DNA of 64,000 nt from Sthenelais limicola (GCA_942159475.1 OW804097.1:114650169-114714168), one strand, 5' to 3'; positions 26,155-37,147 are shown, numbered from the stretch's first letter. A program made the numbers and translations. The notes: generated by a model from the sequence alone, not told the origin.

Positions 26155-26776
26155 TGAAGAATTGCGGGTCATTCTTCGTAATAATTCAGGGTCAGTAGTT
26201 GGGCGAGAAATTAATCAACGCAACACACAGAGATGTATGCTTCAAATCAGTACCAGCCTCGGAAGAGACTGATTTCCATCTTTCCTTTATTTTTATACTA
26301 GACAGATTTATGACGAAATACACTGGTCCTGCGCTGATTGGCTTTGGTCTCGTTGGTCCAATTAATTGACAGGTTAGATTAGAGATCCAATCAGCCACAG
26401 GATAACAATGACAGACACTTATTAAAAACGAGGCTCAGAGTGACCACTGCCACTCTGACCAATCCCTTTGGGTGGTGACCAGGTCACGTGGTTATCTCCC
26501 CTCCCCTCTCCCTCCCACTCTTTAATCAGTATTCCCTCCCCTCCCCTGACCTAGCGGTCAGCCCCTCCCCTCCTTTCCCACGTGATTGACTTTGAGATAA
26601 CGGTCAGACCTGGACCTCACCTGTACCTTTGGACTTTGGGATGATAAGAAATCCGCGAGCGTTGTGGCGGTAAGAAAGTGTGGGTAGCCTTCTGGCCGGT
26701 AGGGGCGCGACGAATGTCTGGCTGAATGAGACAACTTTAACTTAAAATTAGACAATTTGGGCTTGTCAATTTTACA
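26155..26776 (-). repeat. 5' LTR (622 bp)
   Basis: Appears identical to the copy at 20094-20715. In element orientation it carries TATAAA at 26297-26292 and AATAAA at 26291-26286, about 135 bp from the LTR end, so U3 is long and R-U5 short. It is followed on the right by ACGT (26777-26780). Confidence 0.95.
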
Positions 26777-26822
26777 ACGTAATGTAAGGTTAAAAACTGC
26801 ATCATCGTCTGGATAATCAACT

Positions 26823-27350
26823 CAAGTCTAGGCTCAGAGCCTCTCAGATCAGATAAGAATTGTACATGAGTGATTGGACGCCTACTGCGATAATGGCTTA
26901 CTGGCCCTGGAGTAGGTGTCCTAATGGGATTATAATGGTGGTTTAGAGCGAGAGACTGCCTCAGTTTGGAGGGGATTCTCTCAATTCTAAGCCTAGACTG
27001 GAGAGCTTTTCCCTCAGTTTGGAGGGGACTCTCTTAACTCTGAGCCTAGACTGGAGAGGTTTTTCCCTCAGTTTGGAGGGACTCTCAACTCTAAGCCGAG
27101 ACTGGAGTGGTTTAGCCTCAGTTTAGAGGGACTCTCTCAACTCTAAGCCTAGACTGGAGAGGCTTTTCCTTCAGTTTGGAGGGGACTCTCTTAACTCTGA
27201 TCTTAGACTGGAGAGGCTTTTTCCTCAGTTAGAGGGACTCTCTCAACTCTAAGCCTACACTGGAGAGGCTTTTTTCCCTCAGTTTAGAGGGACTCTCAAC
27301 TCTAAGCCCAGACTGAAGAGGCTTTTCCTTCAGTTTGGAGGGACTGTCAT
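26823..27350 (+). mobile_element. family E element with expanded ~60-bp tandem repeats
   Basis: It starts AGTCTAGGCTCAGAGCCTCT with ATTGGACGCCTACTGCGATA. From about 26955 it runs through seven units of the form CTCAGTTTGGAGGGACTCTC, TCAACTCTAAGCCTAGACTG, GAGAGGCTTTTCC. The array ends 63 bp before the kinase exon border at 27413. Confidence 0.88.
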
Positions 27351-27412
27351 CACTAATTCAGCCAACAATAGCTTACAGTTAGGTGTAGAATAAAAAGAGC
27401 CAGACTGGGTAC

Positions 27413-27542
27413 CTTCTCTAGGATGCTGCGTTTGTTCCTACCACGCCGGCGCTTGACGGCGTCCAGTAGGCGGCGGATGGCAGGCTTGCCCATCCCGATC
27501 TTCTCCAGGTCCTCCGCCTTGACATAGTCAAAGTGAGACAAT
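27413..27542 (-). CDS. TNK2: ACK/TNK2-type kinase, exon: second half of SAM-like domain
   Basis: The first base completes an AGA Arg codon, followed by 43 codons (residues 35-77). [18 protein letters not shown], then [11 protein letters not shown], corresponds to the second half of the N-terminal SAM-like domain of ACK1, which acts in membrane targeting and dimerisation in the vertebrate protein. The acceptor is ttgcag (27543-27548). The donor AAG|GTACCC is weaker than the other donors but is the only one that joins phase 0 to the exon at 9416-9610. The intron side begins 60-70 bp before a large tandem array. Confidence 0.92.
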
Positions 27543-27716
27543 CTGCAAATAGACAAAAAAAGATCATTTTTAAAAAATTTAAAAAATTTATGTTAGATGG
27601 GGTTGAGCCCAAGAACGGAGGGGACAGGAGTTTTTGGTTCAGTTTTATTGGGGTCCGACGTTTCGGGCACATTTGCCCTTTTTTAATCTACTATGTTTAT
27701 ACAGCAATCATCAGAT

Positions 27717-27953
27717 GGGTCCGATTTTCAGAAAATGCACAATTGGCAGCTGTACACATTTAGTAAATTCTACAAAATTAGGCTGCAATTTGGTCAATAT
27801 TTGGTAAATTTGAGTATATTCGGCATTGCATTGATTCTAGCAATCGGTTTGGTTAGGTTGAACTGTATTTTGAACTTTATTTTTACGTCTGAAATTTGGG
27901 TTATTTGAGAAAATTGGTGAAGTTGAACTGTATATTTTCTGAAAATCTGACCC
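27717..27953 (+). mobile_element. family A MITE
   Basis: GGGTCCGATTTTCAGAAAAT to TTTTCTGAAAATCTGACCC; GA flanks both TGGG and CCCA tips. Confidence 0.92.
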
Positions 27954-28234
27954 AGACAATACAAGACATATTACAGTAAGGCAAGTACATTGTACATTGT
28001 CAGTTATAATACAGTGGAAGTCATTGAGATATGGGCTCATGGTTGTATATTCTGTAAGAAATATCCATGGTCTTCTGCCCACTGCTGTATCTAACTAATA
28101 CTAGGGCAAGAAATAGGCTACATGTATAATATATTGTCAATCATATAGACTGAAATTAAAGAAAAAAAATCTGCAAATATTTAAAACTTGATATTTATTA
28201 TGACAAGTTATATACATAACATTATACAGTCGAG

Positions 28235-28468
28235 TAAAAAAGAATAATGACAAGTAAGTTTGGATTATATATTGCATTTAATAAGTTCTAGAAATCGACA
28301 AAATAAAAATATTTAAAAAAAAAGCGCAACCTGAAATAAGTTAGGCGGTGTGTGTGTGTGCGTGGGGGGGGGGGGGGGGGTTAATGTAAAGAATTAAAAA
28401 AGAATAATGACAAGTAAGTTTGGATTATATATTACATTTAACAAGTTCTAGAAATCGACAAGTATGTT
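28235..28468 (+). repeat. tandem duplication with a GT/poly-G tract
   Basis: AAAAGAATAATGACAAGTAA followed by GTTTGGATTATATATT occurs at about 28238 and again at 28397. Between the copies lie a short GT run and about 18 G residues (28352-28380). Confidence 0.88.
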
Positions 28469-28734
28469 TGAAAGGCCTTTATAAACAAAATCCCTACAAA
28501 TCGCTCAACTGTTGATGGTGTTCGCCGATTAAATCACACTCACTGTACTCTGAGACTATCTAAAGGGTTACTAGGCAACATAAATATTAGTCACAAGTAA
28601 ATACTAGTGTGTAAGTATGTGTGTATGGCAAGATTATGTAGTATTCATGTCGTAATGCTGTAAGTGGTCAACCAATGTCTCCATACAGACCACAACTATG
28701 TCTAACACCCGGATCCATCCCGCCAAGTCATAAA

Positions 28735-28978
28735 TGAGTCAGGACGCTAGAAAATGTACAATTCGTCTGCACAAATCGTCTCAAATAACCCAAATTTAAG
28801 AAAAAATGAGGTTCAAAATACAGTTCAATATAACCGAACAGATAGTTTGAATCAAGGCAATACCAAATATACTCAGATATACCTAGTATCTAATTTGTTC
28901 ATCCTATTTTAGCAATGTTTAATGAATATGTAGAGTACTATATGCTGTTGATTGTACATTTCCTGGTGAATTCACCCA
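28735..28978 (-). mobile_element. family A MITE, diverged, with a partial copy to its right
   Basis: CGCTAGAAAATGTACAATTC to TTGATTGTACATTTCCTGGT. A second copy starts at 28982 (GGGTCAGATCGTCAGAAAAT) and is lost after about 29060. Confidence 0.8.
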
Positions 28979-29211
28979 TAAGGGTCAGATCGTCAGAAAA
29001 TGTACAATCTATAATGCTGTTTTAAATCCCGCTAAATTGTTATATTTTGAATAAAGATGATAGGAGATTAACACTAGGAAAAGATATATACAAAAATATC
29101 AAAATATAACATATTTTCTATAGCTTTTACACTCCCCATAATTCCATGCAAATCGTGATTCTATCAGACAAGAACATACTGTATAGATCGTCAAGCTGGC
29201 CAAACCAAGCA

Positions 29212-29401
29212 AAACAACTCCACAGTCTAGGCCCAAAGGTGAAAGAGTCCCCTCTAACAGAGGGAAAGCCTCTCGCTATCAAACCACAAAATGTCATTAT
29301 ATTCCCATTAGAACGCCTCAGTCAGGAAACTGACTAGCGAAGTAGGCGTCCAATCACTGACATACCATTCTTATCTGATCTGAGGGTTTGGACCTAGACT
29401 G
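29212..29401 (-). mobile_element. family E element
   Basis: CAGTCTAGGCCCAAAGG at the left; AGTAGGCGTCCAATCACTGA and GAGGGTTTGGACCTAGACTG at the right. It is the inverse of the copies at 13760 and 26823, with a single sub-terminal unit. Confidence 0.82.
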
Positions 29402-29704
29402 AATATATAGGATAATGTCACCCAGTATAAGTGGAGTTACGCTTCCCCGAGGACAGCGATATATGTAACGTGAAGTCCGGAAGTGACCTTTTCTTTTTGC
29501 CAATTTATATAAAAGTGATTTAAAGATGATAAAATGGAGGTGAGATTGCATGGGTGAGTACACAGTGGGGGATACCATGGTCCCTACTGCCCTGTTATAT
29601 CCTACAGAGCAACAGATAGAGCTACATTTTGTATTGTTATTTACTGGATATCCGACAACAGATTCTTATTCTCAGGACGACGGTTTTTTTTCGATCTACA
29701 TTTT

Positions 29705-30025
<321 letters not shown>

Positions 30026-30271
30026 GAGGTCATTACTGGCCTGTTTTGTTCTATTGTGTCTTAGCAATTCATATAATTAAAATATTCAAGAAATACAAGA
30101 AAAGTAATAAGCAATAAGGACAGTAGACTGAGAAGTAATACAAGATATAGAAAGGAGAAAGTCATGATATTTTTATCCGCTCTCGCTAAGAGTGGAGAAG
30201 CGTTAAGTCAAGTGGGTCTTTCCCTCTACAGAACAACCTCTTTTATCGCCCGTCTAGCGTCTAGCTCCACA

Positions 30272-30605
30272 GGGTCAAGTCACCAGAAAATGTACAATTC
30301 ACCTTAACCAATTCTCTAAAATAACCCATTTTTCTGACGAAAATAAAGTTCAACCTAACCAAACAGATTGCTAGAATCAATGCAATGCCAAATATACACA
30401 AATTTACCTAGTGTTGACCAAATTTTGATTTTGTAAATATTCTATTCAGGACAAATAGCCATTTTTATACATCAAGTATAAATATTCTCAGAATAGCCTG
30501 ATTTAAATTATACAAGTACAAGGATAGAGTTAATTGCAGCCTAATTTAGCAGAATTTACTAAATGGGTACAGCTGCCAATTGTACATTTTCTGAAGATCT
30601 GAGCC
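30272..30605 (-). mobile_element. family A MITE split by a ~110-bp insertion
   Basis: GGGTCAAGTCACCAGAAAAT to TTTTCTGAAGATCTGAGCC. Between CCAAATTT (about 30424) and TGCAGCCTAATTTAGCAG (30535) lie ~110 bp absent from other copies. Confidence 0.85.
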
Positions 30606-30892
30606 AAGAGGTGGAAGGGCTTCCAAGAAGAGATCTATCTTAGAAGCACTGTAGTCTGAGAACACTTCTATCGGCATCCAAGGGCCACTTTGTCCGGTGG
30701 AAATACTTGAGCTCACTCGGGAAACATTTCTACTCTTCCCGCCATTGATTCCCGAGTGGCTTAAAGCTGTATTCTCAACTATTGCCACAAAAATATCTCA
30801 TCAAATTTACTCATATTAATGTTATTTGGTGGGGGAACTGCTAACCGTTGGGAACTTGGCTTGCAACGATGTTTAACTTTCAGTGGTTAAAC

Positions 30893-31075
30893 CGCATTTA
30901 AGACAGAAATGAGCTTCAAAATGCTGTTTAACATAACAGAACTGATACTTTCAATCAATGTGATACCAAATATACTCAGATATACCCCAAATTTAATCAT
31001 TTTTTAAAGCAGAATTTAGCAGAAATTACTAAATATGTAGAGCTGCCAATTGTACATTTTCTGAAAATCTGACCC
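30893..31075 (-). mobile_element. family A MITE, left end lost
   Basis: Enters at GCATTTAAGACAGAAATGAG and ends TTTTCTGAAAATCTGACCC. Confidence 0.87.
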
Positions 31076-31316
31076 ATATGACGTCTTCTTCTCGAATGAT
31101 GCACTAATTCCCGATTACATCTCATCACAACTTCAGAGTAATGTTAAATCATATCAAATAAATAAATAATAAGTGTATTAAATAAGCCACCCTTTGATGG
31201 CTTGCAACATTTCTATAAACTGATTCAGGATATTCCCCATATCCTGCTCATCTATATCAATTATTTGGAAATAAAACCTGCCGTAAAATCTCTATTAGCT
31301 CAATTTAGTTCAAGTA

Positions 31317-31616
31317 ATAGGGGATTTGCATACTGATAGCCGCCATTTTGAATCTAGATTCGCATGGAATTATGGGACTAATGATACAGTATAAAATCGA
31401 TAGAAAACATGCCATATTCAGCATGGAATATTTATCAATGCTCTATAGTCAATATCCATGTGTTATACATATTCCATAACACAATTCTCCATTCTTCCCA
31501 TCATGCATTTTCGATAAAAATGTTGCTAAATATTTGTATGTCACATTTCATCAGAATCCATCCCAGGATGCATTGTAAGAGACATGTGCAGTGGCACATG
31601 CAAATCCTCTATTGAT
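31317..31616. mobile_element. family B MITE
   Basis: AATAGGGGATTTGCATACTG at the left and CACATGCAAATCCTCTATT at the right, with CCGCCATTTTGAATC and the GCATGGAATTATGGGACTAA landmark. Confidence 0.85.
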
Positions 31617-31654
31617 AGGTTCTAACCTTATGCTGTAGTTCTAACCTTATGCTG

Positions 31655-32001
31655 TAGTTGACACATGATTCCTTAGTCCCTTTAAGGGGAGGGAAAAGTG
31701 GGGAGTTTTTACTTCAAACCTTTGCCCCCTGAATCGCCGTTTGCGACCGACCACGGCCAAATATACAGATGTATTGTATTGCGCTGCCTCTGTTCTATGT
31801 GCAGCAGCAGTTGCTTTGCTTGAAAGGAAGGAAGAGCTGGTTATACTGGCCCTGTTTCTCCATGGTTGATTGCAATGAGCGACTCGCTGGGCAAAGGGTT
31901 GACAGGTCCTTGTCATAAATAGAAATAAAAAATCTCCCACTTTTCCCTCCCCTTAAAGGGACTAAGGAATCACATGTCAACTACTTTTCGGACAGACTAT
32001 A
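31655..32001. mobile_element. family F element
   Basis: AGTTGACACATGATTCCTTA at the left and CATGTCAACTACTTTTCGGA with CAGACTATA at the right. The interior (GTATTGCGCTGCCTCTGTTC) matches 15661-16190, without the 43-bp expansion. Confidence 0.85.
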
Positions 32002-32034
32002 CCATTAGCCCTGCTATTGTTCTGCACGATTGAT

Positions 32035-32200
32035 AATGCCCACACAGTCTTGTCCAGAAAGCCACATTCCTTGAGCATTGCAGTTCACCGCATACAGCGA
32101 TAAGCTTAACCACAAGGCTAAGACTAAGGCTAAAAGTGTTAATGGGAATCACCTGACCCCTTAAATTTAGGGGATCATTAGGGCTTTCTACTACTGACTG
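32035..32200. mobile_element. family O element, partial
   Basis: CCACATTCCTTGAGC, GATAAGCTTAACCACAAGGC and AAGGCTAAAAGTGTTAATGG are shared, in inverse orientation, with 49965-50150. Confidence 0.6.
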
Positions 32201-32288
32201 CAGACCTTTCACACGAGCCAAGACCTCTAATAATTTACGGTAATAATAACATTGAAGGATCTAGAAAACTAGATAGGATAGGGCCAAA

Positions 32289-32631
32289 TAAAAAAATAGG
32301 TGTTTCCGATTTACCCCCCTACCTAGAAAAACCTTACCCTACCTAAAAAAAAAATTGACATACCTAATTTTTTTTTAAACCATATCTTACTTTTTTTTCT
32401 TTTTTTTTTTCTTTTTTTTACCAAAAGAGCTAATGAAAGCAGGAAAACGGGTTTTCCTAACCCAGAACTGTCAAAAAGCACATTTCCCATGTTTAAAACA
32501 ACTATTGTTATAAAAATAGACATTTTTTTCAGTTCCTGGGAGGTGGTTTCCTAAAAGAAAAGAAAAAAAGTTACCCCCCTACCTAGTTTTCAGCCAGATA
32601 AATCGGAAAAACACCTAATTATTTTTTTTGC
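32289..32631. mobile_element. family I MITE, second copy
   Basis: AAAAAAATAGGTGTTTCCGA to CCAGATAAATCGGAAAAACA; inverted termini as at 16482-16808. Confidence 0.84.
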
Positions 32632-33482
32632 CTAAGTTGAAGTGTCAGTGACTTTGACGATGGCTTGAGAGAGATTCGTGGATGTTTAGTGATTCCCATT
32701 GATTAGTCACGTTATATTTGCTTCATAAGACACAATACATGATGGGAAAGTTTACAGGACTATGAAGTCAGCCATGAAATCAACATTTCCCCAGTAGTCT
32801 AGTCAGTTATGGCAAAAATGGCGATTTTAGTGACAAAAGTGCCAAAATTTGACAGCAGGTAGAAATCACATAGGGCTTTTATTTTGGAAGGATGATGCCC
32901 ATTCTGAAATATGAATGTGGTTGCCATGGTAACCATTTATATTGCGAAATTTGGTATTTTTGGGAAATACAGCTACTGAAATACTAATTGACTATTACTC
33001 ATTGTCTATTCATGTGATTCCTTAGCAATTTCCATAACTTCCTAGAGTAGGACTAGAGTAGGATATCATCTATAGGTGTCATAGTCATGTCTTAATATAA
33101 TCTATAATATTAATTCTGTAAGAGAAAAGTGTAATTCTCCGCATCTCCTCTGAAACTGCTGGAGGGCTTGCTGCAATTTTTTTGCGGTGGACAAGGTTTG
33201 GCCACTTCTTTTGGCCACTTCTTTTGGCCACTTCTTTTACGCCCACCTGTTTACGTCCGACTTTCCATACAAATGCAGTAACCAACATGACTCAAGGAGG
33301 TTCAACACTGCGTTATAAGAAAGAACATGTTGTCATAGCAACAGAGTTCAACCAGGCATCATAAGAATGACTTTGAGGGTTACAGAATTTTAGTTCATCG
33401 CATCATGCAATTTAATCAATATTTCTCAAGTTTTCCATTTTTGCCCCATCATAATATTGCACAGTCCTATTCACACCCGTTC
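32632..33482. other. intron, no gene; minor repeats
   Basis: Three direct copies of GGCCACTTCTTTT (33198-33240) and an ATAATATTAATTCTG..AGAGAAAAGTG stretch shared with about 5763. No exon. Confidence 0.55.
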
Positions 33483-33747
33483 TGTCTCTTTTCGCTGTCT
33501 CTGTCTCTCTCCCTTCTTCTCTATCTCTATTTCCTTGGTATGATCATAAACTGCCTCCCTCTCAGCTCTCCCGCCCTTGATATAACTATTAAATGTGTTG
33601 ATAAGGGCGTAAAGCAACCAAACTCACTCACTCACTCCCTCTCAGCTCTCCCGCCGTTGATATAACCATATCAAATGTGTTGATAAGGGCGTAAAGCAAC
33701 CAATCTCACTCACTCACTCCCTCTTAGCTCTCCCGCCCTTGATATAA
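33483..33747 (-). repeat. family D array, left part, interrupted by the DIRS element
   Basis: Inverse of the GATTGGTTGC units: GATAAGGGCGTAAAGCAACC at 33601 and 33683, and CTCTCCCGCCCTTGATATAA ending exactly at the DIRS insertion point. It continues after the element at 38881. Confidence 0.9.
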
Positions 33748-33748
33748 T

Positions 33749-33866
33749 TTTTGGAATTTTTAGAGACTTACCATGGAAGTTGAATTAAAATTTAGATTTT
33801 TATGAGCAACACATAGGGTTGCGGGAGTAAATAGAGATTCCGTGCCGTGGTATCACGTGACTTCAG
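33749..33866 (-). repeat. DIRS inverted terminal repeat, 3' end, with outer extension
   Basis: The inner 70 bp (33797-33866) are the inverse of 38811-38880 with about eight differences, all but one in the outer half. The outer ~48 bp (TTTTGGAATTTTTAGAGACT and on) have no counterpart in the other terminus but are copied in the internal region. An extended 3' terminus is a DIRS1 trait. Confidence 0.93.
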
Positions 33867-33996
33867 ACTTCAGATTGGAGAAAAGCTGCAATGATACATT
33901 AATGCAAGCAAATATCGTCACAACAAATTACTTTACTTAACCATGGAAAAATATAAAATTTATGAGATCAGGGAGGGTTTATAATTTTGCGGCGGG

Positions 33997-34124
33997 CTAT
34001 TTACTCCCGCAACCCTATGTGTTGCTCATAAAAATCTAAATTTTAATTCAACTTCCATGGTAAGTCTCTAAAAATTCCAAAATTTTTATTCGCAACCCAT
34101 AAGGGTGCGTGACTAAATAGAGAT
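33997..34124 (-). repeat. DIRS internal complementary region
   Basis: 33997-34082 is the exact inverse of 33749-33834, and 34083-34124 is the exact inverse of 38839-38880. The two halves abut at 34082/34083, which reproduces a joined-ends junction. In the DIRS1 model this region templates completion of the termini during circular replication. Confidence 0.95.
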
Positions 34125-34274
34125 CTTCAGAGTTGTAATAATGTATTGGAGTTTTTCTCCACAAGACTCAATAAAAAGCCCAGTAATACGATCTCAACAG
34201 TGTTTATTCCACCATAAACAACAAGTTCAAATACCACAAAGGTATAAACTGCAAAATTACTACCACTTAGCACA

Positions 34275-35375
34275 TCAATCCGCCAAGTTAAGAAGATTGT
34301 CCGCAACACTTGGAACTTCTTCAATAGTTTTAAAATAATGTTTAGCAAAGGAAGTTGCGCACTTCCAGCCCGCATGTTTCATAATGTCATTGAGGCGGAC
34401 TCCTAGCTTGGCCGCCGCCGCCGCAGAAGCACCCCTCGTTGAGTGCGACCCGTATCTAGAAGTGTCAATACCAGACAATTTTAAGGTTGCAAGTGTCCAC
34501 CTCGCTAATGTATCTCGCGAGATTGAACCGTGCGGTCTTATGTAAGACACTACCAAAAATTTACATTCTTTCCTAAGTTTCTTAGTACGAGATAAGTACT
34601 CTTTAAGAAGAGCAATAATACACAGATTTTCGTTCAATACGTATGGTCTGAGCACCATCGTATCCAAGGGATCACCCATACGGTTGTGTTTAAGCAAGCT
34701 TTGGAGAAAGAATACAATTTCACCACCGAAAAATTTCATCGAATCAATCCTTAAATGGATGATCGTCTGACCTCTCTGAGAGGTAACAAGTAACAACAAC
34801 ATCACTAATTTGTATGATAACAACTTCAAAGAAAGCTTGTCGTTCCTTCCCCACGCGTTAAGCTCATTCAACACCTCCTTAACATCCCAAAACCGTGAGT
34901 ACTTCGGTTTCGGAGGATTTAACTCCCACACACCTTTAATCAAGTTGCAGACAATATGGTTCTTACCGACAGAGTCGTTATTAATACGCGGAAGTATCAA
35001 ACTTAACGCACACCGAGCAGAGTTAATTGCTCCATGACCTAATCCAGATTCCATCAGTTTTCTTAGAAACTTACAAATCTCACCCAGAGAGGGTTTCAAT
35101 AATCTAACATCGGATTCTACACAATACAAAGCCCACTTTCTCAAATAGGTGGCGTACAACTTCTTGGTACCTGGCCGCCAAGCGTGCATAATCAATTCGA
35201 TAGTTTTATTATCAATACCTTGTTTTTCTAACACTCTGGATAAAAAAGGAATGCGAACAGGGGCAGCCTTCCGAACATTTGTAACTTGTTTGGACTGCCG
35301 TGAGGTATTAAGTTCTTGTTGTTGCGGCGAAACCGAAGGGTTCTTGCTGCTACGTTTGTCGCTGTCGCTACCCAA
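34275..35375 (-). CDS. DIRS tyrosine recombinase
   Basis: 366 residues, intact. It would integrate the circular DNA intermediate by site-specific strand exchange. An N-terminal core-binding part (about 50-150) precedes the catalytic domain. Catalytic residues are visible: Arg201 in TSQRGQTI, His311 and Arg314 in HSTRG, His334/Trp337 in HAGW, and nucleophile Tyr347 in AKHYFK. The ORF overlaps the RT ORF by 148 bp in another frame, as in other DIRS elements. Expression may need re-initiation, a frameshift or a spliced message. Confidence 0.94.
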   Translation of the reverse strand: MGSDSDKRSSKNPSVSPQQQELNTSRQSKQVTNVRKAAPVRIPFLSRVLEKQGIDNKTIELIMHAWRPGTKKLYATYLRKWALYCVESDVRLLKPSLGEICKFLRKLMESGLGHGAINSARCALSLILPRINNDSVGKNHIVCNLIKGVWELNPPKPKYSRFWDVKEVLNELNAWGRNDKLSLKLLSYKLVMLLLLVTSQRGQTIIHLRIDSMKFFGGEIVFFLQSLLKHNRMGDPLDTMVLRPYVLNENLCIIALLKEYLSRTKKLRKECKFLVVSYIRPHGSISRDTLARWTLATLKLSGIDTSRYGSHSTRGASAAAAAKLGVRLNDIMKHAGWKCATSFAKHYFKTIEEVPSVADNLLNLAD

Positions 35376-37147
35376 AGTTGGCTTTCCCAGGCAGGCAGAA
35401 TCAGAACACTTGTCTTTTTTGATTGAATGATCTTTGTGAGAGCTTTCCCCGATAAACTGAAAGGAGGGAAACAGTAAATTAGACCTTCACATAAATTCCA
35501 ATCCAGAGAGAAAGCGTCAATATTCCACGCCTCCGGTTCAGGTCGCCAAGACACAAATCTGTCACACTTACAATTAATTCTTGAGGCGAACATATCAACC
35601 CAAGGTTCACCCAATTCTTTGCAAACTCTGCGGAACAATTTGATACCTAGTTCCCATTCAATGTCATCGTTGAATACTCTAGATTCTCTATCGGCACTTA
35701 CATTCAATACCCCAGGGATATAAACCGGTGTTAACCAAATGTTTCTTTCTTCACACCACGCCCAAATTTGTTGGGCAACTGCATTACATTGAGCTGAACG
35801 AACACCACCCATTTTACGAATATACGCTTTAGCTGTAGTATTGTCCGTCAGAACCCTCACATGAACATTTTCTTCAGACACTAGGCTTCTTAAGCCGTAC
35901 AAAATGGCCCTCAATTCTAACACATTAATATGATCATCTTTTTCATCCATTTTCCATCTACCACCCGCCGTGGCTGTCTCTAGGGTTGCTCCCCAACCTG
36001 ACAATGATGCATCTGTATAAAGATCCCAAGCTTGAGGAGAGAAGTGAATCTCTCTTTCAGCTTCTACAAAATGTGCGAGCCACCAATTGATATCTGCAAT
36101 ACCTTCCTGCGAAATTTTCATTTTGGAATCAAAATCTCCTTTGTTGAACGCCAAAGCCCTAACTTTGTCTGACTCTAAATTTTTTATATGTGCACCTCCA
36201 TATTTGATAGTAACTGCATAAGCGATCATCAACCCCACTAAACCTGACACTTCACGAATAGAGGGTTTTTTCTTTCCCAAAAGCTCTTGGCCTGCCCTGA
36301 TGAATTTCTCAACCTTATCTTGTGTTGGATAAATTGTCATCGTATGGGAATTAATCATAAAACCTAAGAACTTTAGTTCTTTAGTAGGTTCCAACACTGA
36401 CTTCTCAGCATGTACCGTGAACCCTAGCTTATCTAACAAGAAAGATAACTCACTAATTGCCCTTTTGCAATCCTGATAAGTATCTGCTATGATGAACGAA
36501 TCATCTATATATTGAAAACATTCGAAACCTTTCTCCCTCAAGGAGGCAAAAACTGGTACCATAATTTTTGTAAAAATTTTGGGGCCTGAAGTCAGACCCA
36601 TAGGCATTCCTAAATATTGGAACAAAGAGCCTTTCCAATAAAACCTAAAAAACTTTCGAAATTCTGGCAAAATTGGTACCGAGTAGTATGCATCTTTGAG
36701 ATCCACTGACCCCATCCACCGATCTGCTTGTAACAAATCTAAAGCAGTCTGTAAATTCGTCATCTTGAAATGTTCATAAGAGATACAGAGGTTCAATAAG
36801 GTTAGATCGAGTATAACTCTAAATCTACCATCTGGCTTGGGCCTGAGAAAAATATTCGAGATAAATTCCCCACTTTCATTACATGTTTCCTCGATCACAC
36901 CTTTCTCTAACATAGCATTCACTTCCAAATCAACCTGAACAGTTTCTTCGTCCGACAAACGGAACGGGAAAGGGATTCTATCCTGTACTGGATATGAATC
37001 AAAATCCAGCGAAATACCTTGAATCATATTAAGTATCCAGGGGTCTGAGGTTATCTTTGACCATTCATGAGAAAAATTTCCAATGTTACCCGCACAAAAA
37101 TTATCTTTTGTGTGAAAAAATCTCACCTCACCGTCTTGGCTGTTCAT
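35228..37147 (-). CDS. DIRS reverse transcriptase / RNase H / methylase-like protein
   Basis: 639 residues. RT motifs: LRPKPDGRFRVILDL (about 101-115), SVDLKDAYYSVPI (147-159), LGMPMGLTSGPKIF (179-192) and the catalytic FQYIDDSFII with YIDD at 213-216. RNase H motifs: LYTDASLSGWG (377-387), LELRAI (410-415), LTDN (433-436) and a late NVSADRESR. After it come WVDMFASRINCKCDRFVSW (516-534) and YCFPPF (558-563), a region found in DIRS elements and compared to Dam-type DNA methylases, so this last role is tentative. The start codon overlaps the gag stop as ATGA. Confidence 0.94.
   Translation of the reverse strand: MNSQDGEVRFFHTKDNFCAGNIGNFSHEWSKITSDPWILNMIQGISLDFDSYPVQDRIPFPFRLSDEETVQVDLEVNAMLEKGVIEETCNESGEFISNIFLRPKPDGRFRVILDLTLLNLCISYEHFKMTNLQTALDLLQADRWMGSVDLKDAYYSVPILPEFRKFFRFYWKGSLFQYLGMPMGLTSGPKIFTKIMVPVFASLREKGFECFQYIDDSFIIADTYQDCKRAISELSFLLDKLGFTVHAEKSVLEPTKELKFLGFMINSHTMTIYPTQDKVEKFIRAGQELLGKKKPSIREVSGLVGLMIAYAVTIKYGGAHIKNLESDKVRALAFNKGDFDSKMKISQEGIADINWWLAHFVEAEREIHFSPQAWDLYTDASLSGWGATLETATAGGRWKMDEKDDHINVLELRAILYGLRSLVSEENVHVRVLTDNTTAKAYIRKMGGVRSAQCNAVAQQIWAWCEERNIWLTPVYIPGVLNVSADRESRVFNDDIEWELGIKLFRRVCKELGEPWVDMFASRINCKCDRFVSWRPEPEAWNIDAFSLDWNLCEGLIYCFPPFSLSGKALTKIIQSKKTSVLILPAWESQLWVATATNVAARTLRFRRNNKNLIPHGSPNKLQMFGRLPLFAFLFYPEC

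Larger units (their letters stand above)
20094..26776 (-). mobile_element. LTR retroelement with gag and env but no pol
   Basis: A 6.68-kb element in an intron of the kinase gene, in the same orientation as the gene. Two 622-bp LTRs bound it, with a 4-bp ACGT duplication at 20090-20093 and 26777-26780. In its own 5' to 3' order: LTR, primer-site candidate, a small acidic ORF, Gag (25541-24129), Env (24160-22199), ~1.5 kb of non-coding sequence, LTR. I find no protease, reverse transcriptase, RNase H or integrase motif in any frame. The Env type points to Ty3/gypsy errantivirus-like relatives. LTRs that look identical and two intact ORFs imply recent insertion. Confidence 0.9.

Noticed and set aside
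34810..35430. Frames of 75 and 93 codons on the + strand
   Set aside because: Shadows of the DIRS recombinase and RT genes.
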